Positions 9,961 through 22,730 are shown, numbered from the stretch's first letter. The stretch: DNA of 64,000 bases from Arbacia lixula (GCA_963669155.1 OZ022577.1:26939865-27003864); one strand, 5' to 3'. The notes: generated from the letters alone by a model not told the origin. Numbers and translations are program-made.

Positions 9961-11184
9961 ATGAATCAATACGTGGAAGTGGAGCAGCTCCGAGCGGGTT
10001 ATTTCGGCACGGAGCACAGATACCGTGAGAGAGGCATCAACGGCAAGGAAAGGTTGGCTAAACTCGTCCCCGTCAGCAAACGGGGCAAAGCAAAATGGGT
10101 TCTGGAGCAATATTACCGCAAGATGGTGCTCAGGTTGCCCCAACACGACAACCTCGTCAAAATCAAAGCAGCATTTATGCACAGCTCTTCGACGAATGAT
10201 GATGATGAAGATGAACACCAGGACATGTATCTGTGCACGGTTTGGAAAATGTATAGCGAGAGCAATTGCATGAATCTGAACGGGTATCTGTTGTCGAGGA
10301 GAGACCGGCTGAACGACGATGCCTACAAATCGTTGATGGTGCAGCTAGCCAATGCCATGGAGCATCTTCACTCACACGGGACGGCGCATAATGCCCTGAC
10401 ACCGTACAGCGTGATGGTGGTCGAGGGTACAAAGGGACAGGCCGTGGTGAAGGTGGGCGACTACGGGCTCACGCAGGTGTGCGGCGCGGCCTGCAACGAC
10501 AAATATAAAGCTGACGGCCAGCTGCCCAAGAGCCTGGACTTCTACCTGCCCCCGGAGGCTCACGACGAGTCATGGGGACATCCCGGCCAGGCAAACACAA
10601 CCGCGGATGTCTTCATGCTGGGGCTGCTATTCAGCGCCATGGTGGAACATTCCGTGGTCGAGGGAGCGGACCAGAACGAGGAGACCATCATTGCCCCGTT
10701 CGTGCAGTTCCCTGGATACGGGACGGTGCCAGTCGGCCGATTCCTCCGAGTAAACCCCAGCATCAGCCTGGACCGACAGCTCCACCGCAAGCTCAGCCCC
10801 GAGCTTCGCAGCCTCGTCAGGAGAATGACGCTCATCGACGCCGACGCTCGCCCGCCGGCCAACGGCGTCATTCACATGCTGGCGACTTGCGATACAATCC
10901 GCCGTAGCGACCAGTCGACATCGTCTGACGACGTCGACGCCACCACAACGACGACCACTACCACTACCAAATCGTCGACACTGACTAGGAAGCCGAGCGC
11001 GAGGAAGAGAGCGGCCAACCCGGCGATGTTCAACCCGTGCGTGTCCCCGCCCCAGATGCCGAGGATGTGCTCAGCATCAGTTCTCAAGCCCCCGGTTGAG
11101 AATAAGACCAATTTCATCAGGAGGGCGTCGATGAGAGCCAGCAACTACCTGCGGAGAAGCCGGTCCGTCAAGATATCCAACTAG
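9961..11184 (+). CDS. STK35/PDIK1L-family protein kinase-like protein, predicted pseudokinase, intronless
   Basis: The 407-residue protein starts at ATG 9961 (G at -3). The frame opens further upstream but only from a non-ATG codon, so the shorter start is chosen. Residues 1-310 form a kinase fold: a degenerate glycine loop (RAGYFG, 12-17), MNLNGYLLSR (104-113), the catalytic loop HNALTPYSV (143-151), DYG (167-169), FYLPPEA (194-200), TADVFMLGL (214-222) and VPVG (256-259). MNxYLLSR, KVxDxGLxxVC, the FYxxPE block, ADxFxLGxxxxAMxE and VPVG followed by a bulky residue match the STK35/PDIK1L group as I remember it. The loop reads HNALTPYS where active kinases have HRDLKPxN: the catalytic Asp is Ala145, Lys is Thr147 and Asn is Ser150. 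The DFG Asp is kept (Asp167). Phosphotransfer is therefore unlikely; a scaffold role is inferred. The tail has a nine-Thr run, basic stretches and RRAS (387-390), a PKA-type site. Codon use is GC-rich and the frame is clean, so it is not a decayed retrocopy. Confidence 0.85.
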   Translation: MNQYVEVEQLRAGYFGTEHRYRERGINGKERLAKLVPVSKRGKAKWVLEQYYRKMVLRLPQHDNLVKIKAAFMHSSSTNDDDEDEHQDMYLCTVWKMYSESNCMNLNGYLLSRRDRLNDDAYKSLMVQLANAMEHLHSHGTAHNALTPYSVMVVEGTKGQAVVKVGDYGLTQVCGAACNDKYKADGQLPKSLDFYLPPEAHDESWGHPGQANTTADVFMLGLLFSAMVEHSVVEGADQNEETIIAPFVQFPGYGTVPVGRFLRVNPSISLDRQLHRKLSPELRSLVRRMTLIDADARPPANGVIHMLATCDTIRRSDQSTSSDDVDATTTTTTTTTKSSTLTRKPSARKRAANPAMFNPCVSPPQMPRMCSASVLKPPVENKTNFIRRASMRASNYLRRSRSVKISN

Positions 11185-11530
11185 TGACGTAAGAATCGCT
11201 TGAATTTATGTCCGCTCCCCCTCCACCTTAGCCCTCCCTCTCTCACTGTCTTTCGCCCTGCCGCGTTTTTCTCACTATCATTCTCTCTTTCCCTCTATCT
11301 TTGTCTCACTGCCTACACCCCACTTTCTCCCTACTAATGTTTGTCTCTCTCCCTGCCCTCCCTCTTATATATACATTTATATGCATGTACCCCCTCCCTA
11401 CCACCACCGCTCCCGTTCTATGCATGTTCCTAATTATTTATCTATGGATTTATATCAATGCCTGGTATGGAGCTGGGTTGCCAAGATCTCCAACTAGTGA
11501 GTTAAGAATCTCATGGATTGATGCCGGCTC
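11166..11530. repeat. partial duplication of the 3' end of the pseudokinase gene
   Basis: The segment around the stop codon (tccaactagtgacgtaagaatc, split here by position 11176-11198) reappears about 310 bp downstream at 11486-11510 as ccaactagtgagttaagaat, followed by similar words (gaatttatgtccgctc versus gattgatgccggctc). Later words (atttatctatggatttatatc near 11438 and tttatttacggattgatatc near 11656) continue the match at lower identity, so the duplication is old and tandem. Confidence 0.65.
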
Positions 11531-12472
11531 ACTTGTTACTCATCTCTCAGTTCTGTCTCCCCCTGCGTTCTCTCTATCTTCCTCTCTCTGTCGCACCCCC
11601 CCCCCCCACACACACACACGTACACACTATTATTGTAATTTATATATGCTCCTTTTTTTATTTACGGATTGATATCACTGGATATTTACACGAAATGGAC
11701 TGTTATACCTAAACTAACTCGAAGTCGAAGACCCAATGTACACTCTGATAACAAATTGCTGAGTATGATAGTTGACATTTTGAACTAGCATAAGCAAAAT
11801 GACATACGAGGAGGTGTGACGTATTCTTTGATAATATCGCATACCTATAAAAAACGAGAATGTCGGTTTGTGCCCATATTTATTTTCATTTGCAAGAGAA
11901 TGAAATCACTGAAAATGTTTGTTATGACCAACTCTTTCCTCTTTAAATGAGACTTTCTGTAGTCAGACGACATGTATTTACAATTTCTTCGTTGTTCTTT
12001 TCCTGTATTGTTTATTTTGTTATCTTTATTCGTGATTTTGCACGTGTTTTCCTGTCTTCTTATCTGTCATACAGGTTGCAAAAAGAAGGATCGAGTATTG
12101 TGCGAAACAGGCAGAAGTCCTCTTCCTTATGTGCCTTGGCTTGATCGATGACAGCACTAAAGACGGTAACGAAAGTCAAAATCCGGCCCACTCACTCTTA
12201 ATACGGGCAAACGGGTTTTGATCTTCCATTGTGCAAAGCGTGACAATCGACTGACTTCCTTGTAGATTTCAAAGCGTCTTGTCAGACAGTGTCCCGAGAA
12301 AGCGCCTTCCAGAATCTGACATTCGTCATATCCCCGTCAGGGGCCAGGATGCAGGAAAACGGCCAAAAGAATCATTTTCCTGCCGCGCGATTTATAGTCG
12401 AGTCGCGTGGGATTGTGTACAGAGGGACCACGATGACAATAATGACACTTCCTTTCTTGCCCGTACGTGTAT

Positions 12473-12627
12473 AGGCCACAGAAGACCACACGATCCGATC
12501 AGTCCTGCGACTGGCTGAATAGCATGACGCGGTTATTGGATTTGTGCAAGAGAGTGACGTCACATTTAGACTCTTTTGCCCTTACAACTTGCAGCATCGT
12601 GGCAAAATCGTGTCGTCTGCGGCCTTA
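12473..12627. mobile_element. 160-bp TIR MITE with CRE-like core, copy A
   Basis: The left end aggccacagaagaccacacg and right end cgtgtcgtctgcggcctta are inverted repeats. The interior holds ttggatttgtgcaagaga followed by gtgacgtcac. It shares ends and interior with copies at 25131, 54118 and 57415. Confidence 0.75.
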
Positions 12628-14904
12628 AATGTTTGTATTTTATAAGATATGGGAAACGTTTAGGTAGCAACTGCTAAAGGATATTACACCTGTATATATA
12701 ATTATATTTTAAACTTTCTGTTGAAAACTTTTCACTTTCGTATTATCTGTACAATGATGTTAAAGTTATTTATTTTCTGCTAAGTTTCGTGTTCCGCCAT
12801 CACTTTCATGTGCGTATCGGGGATTAGGGGTGGGCTGGGGTGGGGAAGGGGGGGGGGGGGGGCAGGGTTACATAGGGTATAAGTGCTTTGTTTTAAATAT
12901 CATCTTCTTAATTGTTTACTGAGCAGGGGTAGGGTCCCGAATTACACCTCGGGCACTGTATGTATTTATTATATGCAATTCTACCCACATCGTCTTTACA
13001 CATTTTTTTAAAGCGAATATCATTTCAATCGTTCCTCGATCGTTTGGAGATATCGGCTCATTGAATTTGCGTATATTGCGTCGACCATTGCGTGTAGTAT
13101 TTCATTTACACATACAGATTAATGTGCGAATAACTAGTATCTTCGAAATGTTCCTATCTCGGATAGTGTCTAATATGTTCTGTACATAATCTGGTGTAGT
13201 ATACATGTTTACGTACACTTAAGTTCATTTTTTTGGGTACATTATTTAGAACATGTACAGCAATAGCTTCCAATTGCCTAGAATTGGAACATTGTACAAA
13301 AATACCACGACTGAGAAATGCATGTAAATATACGTGAATAATAATTTTGCAGAAAGAATGTTGAATTTTGATGAAACATTAGAATCCAGCGGAAATTCTG
13401 GATTTAGGGGCTAATCTACTTGCAGTGACTAAGAGCGAAATATTTTGTTGAATACATAATGGGCTTAACGACCGAGTTGTAATATAATAATCCATGCAGG
13501 GCTGCACACGTATTACGGTTTAATCTCCTGGCAGCAGGTTGCTGTCTTGGCAAGTCGCAATCTTTCCCCAACAGCCCCTCAACGTGAGTGTATTACAGTA
13601 ATGGATTTAATATATCGTTATATCCGCAGTGGGGTGGCTTTCACTACGCCAAACCGAGGCCTGATTCTACAACTTGCGCTAATCGTAATGCCAGAAGTAT
13701 ACAATACATCCAGATATGGTTTTCAAGCTATTTGCGCAGTGTTTTTTGTACACATCCGACAATTCAGATATTTCTACATGTATCATGAACCCAAAAGGCA
13801 ATTCGTTAACATGTAAAGGGTTGCAACGCGTGCCTGCACACACAAGACTATACCATTTTCAAACGTTAGCCTCTTCGTCATATAATTAGAGCTACTGCAC
13901 AGTTCTGAGATATTTTGTGAAAGCTCCATATTTTCTATATGCATGTCGACGCATATTTACATATATAGTCACGATATAGTTATACGGTGTACCATAGACA
14001 TGAACTAAATAAACATGCAGTACACTGCAATTTGTACATTTATATAGGAAACATGCATTTTTAAAAGTCATACAAACGAAACATGGAAAACTTGTACTTG
14101 TGGTTAGATTGACCTGCTCTCACTATCTGCCCCTTGCATTTTCGCAAATCTGCAATTTGACAAAGGTATACCCTATAATGGCTCCATATTTAACATTTTA
14201 TGACACAGCTATGCGTCTGCATGGGCTAAGCGTCAATGTCACAGACGTTGCGCACATTTCAAGTCTTATAATTGTTAATAAAACTTATTCAAAACTCGGA
14301 CGGCAGCTGTCCGTACTTGATTTGAGCATCCTTCGTGTCCTTTTCCGAAATTGCAGGGTCACGATTACGAAAGCAAATACATGTATTTACATCGTACTGG
14401 AAAGCATTTTGCTAGTTTTTTTTCCTCGCGCAATGTTAATCGTGGGAGTACGACAAACAAAGTTACGCGCTAGTTTTTAAATGCAATGTTGTACTGTAAG
14501 TCTTTTGCCCATAGAAATTTTAATAATTATTTATGACCGGATTAAAAATGCCGACTCTGTACAGCTTAGTCAAACCATGCGTTCTGTTTCATTTTTTGGC
14601 CCTGCCGACATGAGTTTTCGTGTTACAATGAAGGGTGCATGAGTGGGTGTGAGTGGCTAACGCAAAACAAGAGGGCGAGGAAACAGATGAGTGATGAAAG
14701 AAAGAAAAGAGAAGGAGAACGTGAAATTATTAAAGATGGCGCCACAATGATGCTATAAGAGAGGAGTGAAAAGGTGAACCACATTTGTTAACAGGAGATG
14801 AACAATATTTAATCTTCATTCCCAGAGCCAAAATTCAGTCAATAGGCATTTCCTGTATGAAGTCACATTGGTTTCAAAGCTGTTATGGATTTTCCACAGT
14901 CCGG
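12628..14904. other. gene-free intergenic stretch downstream of the pseudokinase
   Basis: AT-rich, with a G-run at 12849-12862. An open frame at 14100-14480 has no recognisable domain, no homologous motif and ordinary AT-rich composition, so it is not called. Confidence 0.4.
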
Positions 14905-15540
14905 GAAACACAACAGAAAAAGTAAGTCCCCCTCTTTAAAAAAAAAAAAAAAAAAACACGTAACTTTTAAACAACGGTTTGAGCAAAATAATTTGGCAGG
15001 GGTATTCCTATACTCATTGACTAACCTCGGTGTGAAAATGTGATTGATCCGTCAAGTCATGCATGAGTGAGCACATATCAATGGCAAAAATGTCACTTTT
15101 CAAAATTCACAAGGGTCGTTATGGGGGAATTGTGATACAGGATTTCGAACAAATCTGTTTTGGGTGAATAATTAAGTGCTATTTATAATCCGAAATCTGT
15201 GGTTATTTATAGCTAAAAATTAAAACAACACGATTAATGAAGGTTTGATGAACATCCATCAAAGGATAATAAAGTTATGATTTTATTTTATATGTTTTGA
15301 TTTTGTGACGTCACATGCGAGCTGCTCTCCCATGTGTTATGTGCTATGTGATTTGATAAATTGCCCCTTTTCTGTTTTTTGATGAAGAAAGAATTATTTT
15401 CATAGAGGTATGTGTGTCAAAACCTGTATCTAATGATGCAGAGGTCAAATGAGATATATCCCTTTGAAAACAGGGAGATTTAAACAAAATTAGTATCTAG
15501 CTCATGGCTCGCATGTAACGTCACAAAATTAAGGATGTGA
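14905..15540. mobile_element. relic of a foldback-type element, related to 30400-31144
   Basis: It carries aagtaagtccccc, gcaaaataatttggcagg, attgactaacctcggtgtga and aaaatgtcacttttcaaaa in the same order as the left arm at 30416-30600. Further in, ttttgtgacgtcacatgcgagc (15301) is matched by an inverted gctcgcatgtaacgtcacaaaat (15508), giving a second inverted pair. Confidence 0.6.
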
Positions 15541-16473
15541 AAATATATAACTCTGTTTTCCTTTGACGGTTTTTTGTCAACCGTTTACTAATTTTCCTCC
15601 AACCAACTCAACATTTCCTTAAATGATAATGAAAATGATAAAAACTGGGACACGATACCAATGTGAGACGTTGAGATGATATAGTACCCGCTACATGATA
15701 CCATGTGGAAGCAGGTGACGGATTGGTGGATGAATATCGACACCAGTGAGCGAATGACAGGACAGTGTGGCATACCACTTCAAAACTGGTCCCGCCCGGA
15801 TTGTATAAATGAATGTGATCAGGTGATAGCGACGGCCATGATGATGTCGTCTTAACAAGATTATTCCCTAATTATGTTTGCCCCATGGGTAAACTGGTCA
15901 GGTTTCACGATATAAGAAGGGATGACCTATTTCTAAAATTTTGTAATGTATTCACAACTTCCCCCCGAACTGCATAGTAACGCGTTATTCCATTAACCTG
16001 TTTTTCGTAAACCAGTTTTAATGGATGGAACACACACTGAATATATTAGCTGTTGCTACTCAGGCAAACCTCGCACAAGCTGTGGGGTTACCATTAATAC
16101 CGTATCGATTGAACGACGTGAATACAGTTTGCATTAATTGTTAAAGAATGCGAAATAAAAGAAACCCAGCTCATGTAGAACATCGAATACATGAACCAAT
16201 GGCTCAAGAATAGAAAATGTATGGGCGCCTTTTAATAGCCAAATTGCCCATGATATTATAAGGTTTGTATAGACTATCCTATTCGAGAATTATCACTCTA
16301 TCTGATAGATACATTGACCACTCCCTTAGAATATAGAAAGAGAGAGGAGATTAGAAAGACAGGGAGTATGTATTGACAATCGCAGTGAGAGGGAGGGAAG
16401 GGGAGATACACAGACATACTGACAGAGACATGGGGTAGAGATATATACATGTCTATGGTGAGAGGGGTGGCAC

Positions 16474-16474
<1 letters not shown>

Positions 16475-16537
<63 letters not shown>

Positions 16538-16613
16538 AGAGATGACGGGAGGGGGAGAGATAGAAAGAGAGAGAGAGAGATGGGGGAGAGCGAGATGGCG
16601 GGAGGGGAGAGAT

Positions 16614-16657
<44 letters not shown>

Positions 16658-16660
16658 GCT
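16475..16660. repeat. compound (GA)n arrays ending in poly-G
   Basis: Two GA blocks are separated by imperfect GA-rich sequence with a repeated gatggcgggagg/gatgacgggagg spacer, then a 12-G run. Homopurine on the + strand. Confidence 0.95.
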
Positions 16661-18900
16661 TTCAATAAAATGACAAGTACCCATTCAAATTGGTAGTTTG
16701 GAAAATTTTGAGGGCATGGAAATAATAGGATGATATTAAATCTTTCAATAATAGTTATACAGAAGTTAACCCCCTCACAGTAAATCTACAGTGGCACTCT
16801 CTAATATAACCAATCGTTATCATGATAATGTGTCATTTAAATTCAGAATGCAGTCTGACATGCAAATAACGTACGTGGCTTCTCCTCACAATGAACCCCA
16901 TGTGAACCAGACAAAATGACGCTCTATGGTATTTATGTGCATTAATATTGAAGAAAATACACATTGGGCCTAGAAAGAGATAAACTCAGTGCATATATGC
17001 AGCTGACCAATACTGTCTCCAGAAAAAACACGACATAACAAATGACAATCCGTGAGAATAGTGCATGTGTAGATTGACGCAGTCGTATTTTATTCAATCA
17101 CAAACAATACATACTAACCACTCCACTTCAATGATGTTATTGCCTTGAGTCCTGATGAGTCTCATTGAAGACGTGATGATAATACGAGTGACTCACATAA
17201 TAGTAATCCTAATCTTACTCCTAATCCAAGGTGATTCATTTTCTTTAACGGCGGTCATCCCCAAGACGAGACACACTGTCACTACGACGGCCGAAAGCAC
17301 GCGACAGCACGTACGCTCATGTAAAATCAAACTATCAATCAACAAACACGACACATTCAAAATATGATAATTGTTTGAGTAAACACGGCAGACTTCGGCA
17401 TACAATAATTATGCAGATTCAAGTAATTAAATCAGCACATTGCATTTAGACGGGTAGTTGATTTCAGTGACATTATATAATTTACGACAAATTCTAAAAA
17501 AAGATGATTACATTGTACATGTAATTTGATTTGTAATTTCATATGTTGTGTTACTTTGAAATGTTTCTGATTTCATATAATAAAACATGTTTTCTTACGT
17601 TGAAAAAAAAATCAGCTTTCCAAAATATGTGTTGTTATTTTCAATCATTCCTGAAATGTAGCAAAATGGTTCATCTCATATCAACTGTTAGGATCACAAT
17701 AAGCATGGTAAGTAACGTGTCCTAAGATGAGGCCCATTCAGAAGAAAAATATGATTTCACAACTAAATTAAAAAAAAATCATCACCGCAAATCAAGTCAA
17801 AACGTAAATATTTTGAAAAAAAAAGTATTGTACAAGGTGAGTTGAATTCTACAGAGTCTCAAAGCGTATTTGAAACGTATTCGAGGCCGATGTACAAAAA
17901 ATGAAGCACGCCTGTTTTAAAAGATTGACATGTTCTAAAATATTTGACCCAAAATTTGTCGGCATAAATTACATCATCAGACTACTCTATGTAATGCATG
18001 TGTATTCAACATTGTAGATCATTTGTCTTGTACGATGCAATCAATATCAGTTTAATCAATAGCGCTGTAATGAACGTAAAATATTTTTCCAAGCAAATTA
18101 ATTTCAAATACATGCGATCTATCAATAATAACTGCATTCTTTTGTGCGATAACAGTACCATCATTATACGATTTTGATTTATAACTAATCAGCTTATTAA
18201 TTAGTTACAGTATTGTAACTTGGGAATGATTCGGTAGGTGCAATAGTCAACTACAATAGTGCATGTATATCAATTTCTTCTTTGCAACAACATTACACAT
18301 CAGTAGTAAGTACATACAAACTTCAATTAAGTTTTACGAACATTGCTATTATCCTGTATATCGTGTATAGCTGGACAGATTTGCTTCACCACATTTCGAA
18401 AAAGGTTCTTGACGTTCAAGAAATATTATGCTTCTTGGGGTACAAGTATGTAAGGGATTTCAAAAATCTCGAAAAAAAACACTATTATAACAAAAAGCAC
18501 ATTTCGTATCTTATTATACATAAGTTAAAAAATACGACCTACACTGCTTTTGTCGATAGCTAGTAATATTCTTTCCCTAACAAAATCCTATTTTTGCATC
18601 ATATTGAATGGTTTCAACTACATGCAACCTCGGAAGCCGTTATTTCACATGACATTACTGGTTTAAAAACACAATTTGTCCCTTTATGAGCGTACATATA
18701 TACACGATATCAATTCGGTAAATTTATTCTTGCAAGATTTGCAATAATTCAATGTACACATTTTCAGAAGCAGCAGGCAGAACATTTCCCTTTTATACTT
18801 ATGATTTCTCACCGCCGTTTCATGATTTGTCCCCCTCTCTTCTTGTGTGTTCCCTCTCTCAGACTCATATTAACATAAGTTATATTCTAAACCCAGAGTC
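16661..18900. other. gene-free AT-rich intergenic stretch
   Basis: Only short chance frames; no splice-bounded exon, RNA gene or named repeat family was recognised. Confidence 0.4.
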
Positions 18901-18907
18901 TCTCTTT

Positions 18908-18910
<3 letters not shown>

Positions 18911-18974
<64 letters not shown>
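18911..18974. repeat. (CT)n-(CA)n compound microsatellite
   Basis: About 33 nt of CT directly joined to about 30 nt of CA, followed by CA-rich and CT-rich degenerate sequence to about 19200. Confidence 0.95.
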
Positions 18975-18976
<2 letters not shown>

Positions 18977-19833
18977 GCACAAACGCGTGTACACACAATT
19001 TACAAAGTGTCTCACAAACATACTTTTAACGCCCCCCCCCCCTCTCCCTCACACTTACACACATATTCACTCACTCACAAAACAACAAACAACCCATACA
19101 CACCACATACACCCTCTCTTTCACTCGCTATGCATTCCCTCGTTTGCTTTCCCCCTTGTCATTTTCTCTCACATCTCACTCTCTCTACCCCATCTCTATT
19201 CTCAGCCCTGCCTATCCTTTCAGTTTCTGTACGAAAAAAATAGCATCTAGGAAAGCCAAATATCCTCCATGCTACCGTTAAGTATTGCTGTTGACTGCAA
19301 AGTCTATTCTGCCTGCATTTTTTCCTTAGTTATCTCCTCCACTTCCAGAGAAACCAAAACTAGTCACAAACATATCTGCAAAACAGTAAATGTGTATATA
19401 CAAAAGAAAAGTTTACTGCATTCTGAGGGAAGCCCGGGGAAAGCTTGAAGTTTAACATTGAAATGTTGATAGAATGATGTTTAATACAGTGACGGAAAAG
19501 TTGTTTAGCACGCGTTTTCTCATATGCAGGCGGTCCAATCCACATCGACGCGGTGCAAGCTGAACGCGACAATATAACGACAACCCTCTTTATTTATGGA
19601 CGATAGTGTACATGGCTAACGAAAGTTTCAGCCACAACAATCTCCCGTGGAATCTATATGTCTTTGATAGAACTTTGTCATATAATTATAAACCCATGGG
19701 TCCAACAACATGCTGGGCAAAGAACGACGTTTTATCGCACGTGTTTCGAGCAGGCTCATTTGACATTGCCGGATAGAGAGTGCGAGGTACGTTTTTGGAA
19801 AAGTATGCAGCTTGAAGAAAAAAAAACACCCTC

Positions 19834-19835
<2 letters not shown>

Positions 19836-19870
<35 letters not shown>
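19836..19870. repeat. (AT)n microsatellite
   Basis: About 35 nt of uninterrupted AT alternation, self-complementary and able to extrude a cruciform. Confidence 0.95.
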
Positions 19871-19872
<2 letters not shown>

Positions 19873-22499
19873 CCTATAATTATAATATGTACCCTGAAAT
19901 CCATTCATAGAGTAAAGTATATTACACACGTATTCAAACTCCACATACAGTAGATCTAAACTTCACATAACCTTATCTCTGGTAATGATATATATTTGTA
20001 TGATTCCGAAAAGATATAAAATGGCTGCTCAACATCATTTGTTGCTACGTGAAGCAGCTCCGCGCATTTTATGAGCATCATTAGGTAGTTTCACACATGC
20101 ACCCACATTCTTGACTTATCCGCACCGTCTGGTACACATTGATAGCAAGAAGACGATATGTCTACATCCCACACTGCAAGGCTTACGTCCTAAACATAAC
20201 TGAAGTATCCTCCTGTCCTTGGCTCGTACGTTCTTCTCTCAAATCAGGAACATTATCTAACAAGACCGCTGGATGGAGAGTCACAGTTGCGCTGAGGTAG
20301 TGCTACAGGGAAAATACGTACATACATACACACATACACATCACACATGCATCCTCGAAATAGACTATGCTGGTTGCTGTCTTTACATACATGCATCGTT
20401 GACCCGAAACCTGGCTATGATTTACTTGTGCAGTGATGATGGTATACTGAACGAAGAAGTTAACATACGAGTCACTTTCGAAAGTTAGCCAAAGAGACAA
20501 TTTTAAAGACATTTATGAATTCAAATATTTTTTTTCTCGGTATTAGTTCCACCATTGTCATATTCATTTTCAAATACATTTATCTTTTCTATTCAGATGG
20601 ATTTGTAATAATTTTTTTCGCAAATAAATATGAGAATTTTGGTTTACCTTAATTCAAACTAACAACCTAGATGTTGTACTCATCACATGTATGCAAAAAG
20701 CAATGCAATTACAATAATCTAGTATTTCATTTTGGTTCTTATATCAAACTTGAATTGGATATCCTCGAAAGCGAATCAAATCTTAAAACTTATCTTAAGT
20801 CTTCTATCACTAAAATAAGTATATTACAATCAACTTTATACAGCAATTATTCAATCTATACCTCCTCTCATATAAAGAAAATGATTAATTCTTTCCAAAA
20901 CACATTTAATGAAATTGATAAATAACATGAACAAAGGAAGTACAAAATATAAAGAAAAAAATAATTTATGTTGCAGCATTCATTGATTGCTCTGTCTACT
21001 ATTTCACGAATTTCATCAGAATATTTTTTTTATTAAGTAGCTTGACAGGCATATAAACTATGTTAATACAGTAAAATCTTTTTCCTAAATGTGCAATCAT
21101 CCAATATTCTAACAGACCCTATTTAGTTTGTAATTGGATTATTCAAAAGTCAATTCACGATTATTTTTGTTCTTGGTTGTTTTCAGATATTCTAAACAAA
21201 TTCTATAGTTTTTCGCCCCAACCAGCCGCAAGTATAATGCAACAAATAAAGTGACATAGCATCTAAACTAAAAACAAACACATAACCAAACCACAAACAG
21301 CGGAATTCTCGTGTATTTTTACAAGTTGATGCGAGATTGTTACCCATATCAGAAGCCTCTTCTTCGCGGGATACCTTCGATTTGCATACATATTCCAGGA
21401 AATCTTTTATGACATTGGGGTTTCATTCTGGTTTTGGGCTCATAGCAGCATGCATGCATGGATAGAAAACACACACAGTACACGGTAGGAATGTCCAGGA
21501 TTATCGTACAATGTATCATGCTTACGTCATAACAAATCATTAGCATACCTCCTAGATACAAGAAAGAAGTACTTTTTGTTTACGATCACCATTTCACATA
21601 AAAATTTCTTCACTTTACCATGTGATATCATTGCAATGATCCGGAGAAAGACATTAAGAGGATGACACATAAACGTAGTAAGAAAAGGACGGGGTAATGA
21701 TCTCCAAGCAACTGGACTAACATTCCAAGGACCGCTTACCGTTTGGAGTCTAAACCCATTTAGTCTGTGTAGCGTGTCGCCAATATACACGCCCATGTAG
21801 CAGTGTAGTACCAATCTGTAGCTGTATATGAACTATATGGTTGAAACAAAACAAGCGGCTTTGACCGTTCGGTTTTAGACCGTATATGGGTATGTCTGCA
21901 AAGTGGATTTCAGCAGATCGCGTTCAAATACACCAAACTGACAATGATTAATTAATGCTCTTTATAAATAATCAAGTGACCGTACATTGTATATTAAAAT
22001 TCATACAATGTCAGATAGCGAGTGAAATATGAAACAGTACACTAACTATGAACTTGACTTAAAACTAGTATTGCTCTTGTTAGTTTAGTTGATGAAAGAT
22101 CTCTGATCTGATCAAAATACACGATTAATATCAAATCATGACAGTATTCATATTTTTGTTCACCTTAGTTCGTCCTATCTACAGTGTAAGTCTACAGCTT
22201 ATTTTGTATTAAGAGAAAAACGTTGCAGATCATTTTCAAGAAAGATTCCCGGTGTATGATGATTTGTGTACTGTCAACGATAACGTTGACTGGCTTGATA
22301 CGGACATGCACGTGGGCAGGTAGCGTAGAGGGCAGTGGTTGGAAATACATGTTGCATCGGTTCTGAAAAGGAAGGGAAGAAACGGTAATTCACTGACAAG
22401 AATTGGATATCCATGAATTCGGTGTATGGATTGATAACCAGGGTGTTCCGTCCGTCATGCACCCGCAACGGTTGGGTCAAGTGGAAGTATTAACCCGAG
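19871..22499. other. gene-free stretch and presumed 3' UTR/downstream of the transporter gene
   Basis: The transporter is read on the - strand and its stop codon is at 22500, so its 3' UTR lies in the right part of this stretch. No clear AATAAA on the - strand was found within 500 bp of the stop; one occurs near 21031. An AT-rich frame at 20671-20925 has no recognisable features. Confidence 0.4.
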
Positions 22500-22730
22500 T
22501 TACACCGTGTCGACGACGTTGTAGGTCTGAATCCCGACGGACTCTGCGTAGGGCGGTGGGGGCATATCGGGTCCACCATTGCTGTTCTTGATCATGACGT
22601 CATCGGCGCCCTCTTTGCCGCCTAGTTCGAGGCTACTGAAGCCGTTGTCGATGATCTGCGGCGGGCCCGAGGGGTTGACCGACTCGCTGCGGCAATGCGG
22701 CAGGTAGGGCGTGGTCAGGATCCTCCATCG
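22500..22730 (-). CDS. SLC6 transporter, last coding exon (cytosolic C-terminal tail)
   Basis: The acceptor on the - strand is aaatccacag, and the exon runs 77 codons to TAA at 22502-22500. It begins RWRILTTPYLPHC, continuing the penultimate exon's QGSIVE into VERWxxLTxP, a juxtamembrane motif I remember from SLC6A8 and relatives. The tail is hydrophilic, has the proline motif PPPPY (a PPxY-type WW-domain ligand) about 20 residues from the end, and finishes NVVDTV, which fits a class III PDZ ligand (Asp at -2, hydrophobic at 0). Such C-terminal signals commonly control surface stability in SLC6 proteins; their use here is inferred. The tail sequence itself is not conserved with any protein I recall. 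Confidence 0.85.
   Translation of the reverse strand, partial: RWRILTTPYLPHCRSESVNPSGPPQIIDNGFSSLELGGKEGADDVMIKNSNGGPDMPPPPYAESVGIQTYNVVDTV

Noticed and set aside
10175-11144. Reverse-strand frames within the pseudokinase gene
   Set aside because: Shadow frames caused by GC-rich codons; no domain and no start context.
14100-14480. 126-codon forward frame
   Set aside because: Looks like chance: no motif, no upstream promoter or splice signal, ordinary intergenic composition.
20671-20925. 84-codon AT-rich frame
   Set aside because: Low-complexity composition and no similarity to anything recognised; expected by chance in AT-rich DNA.
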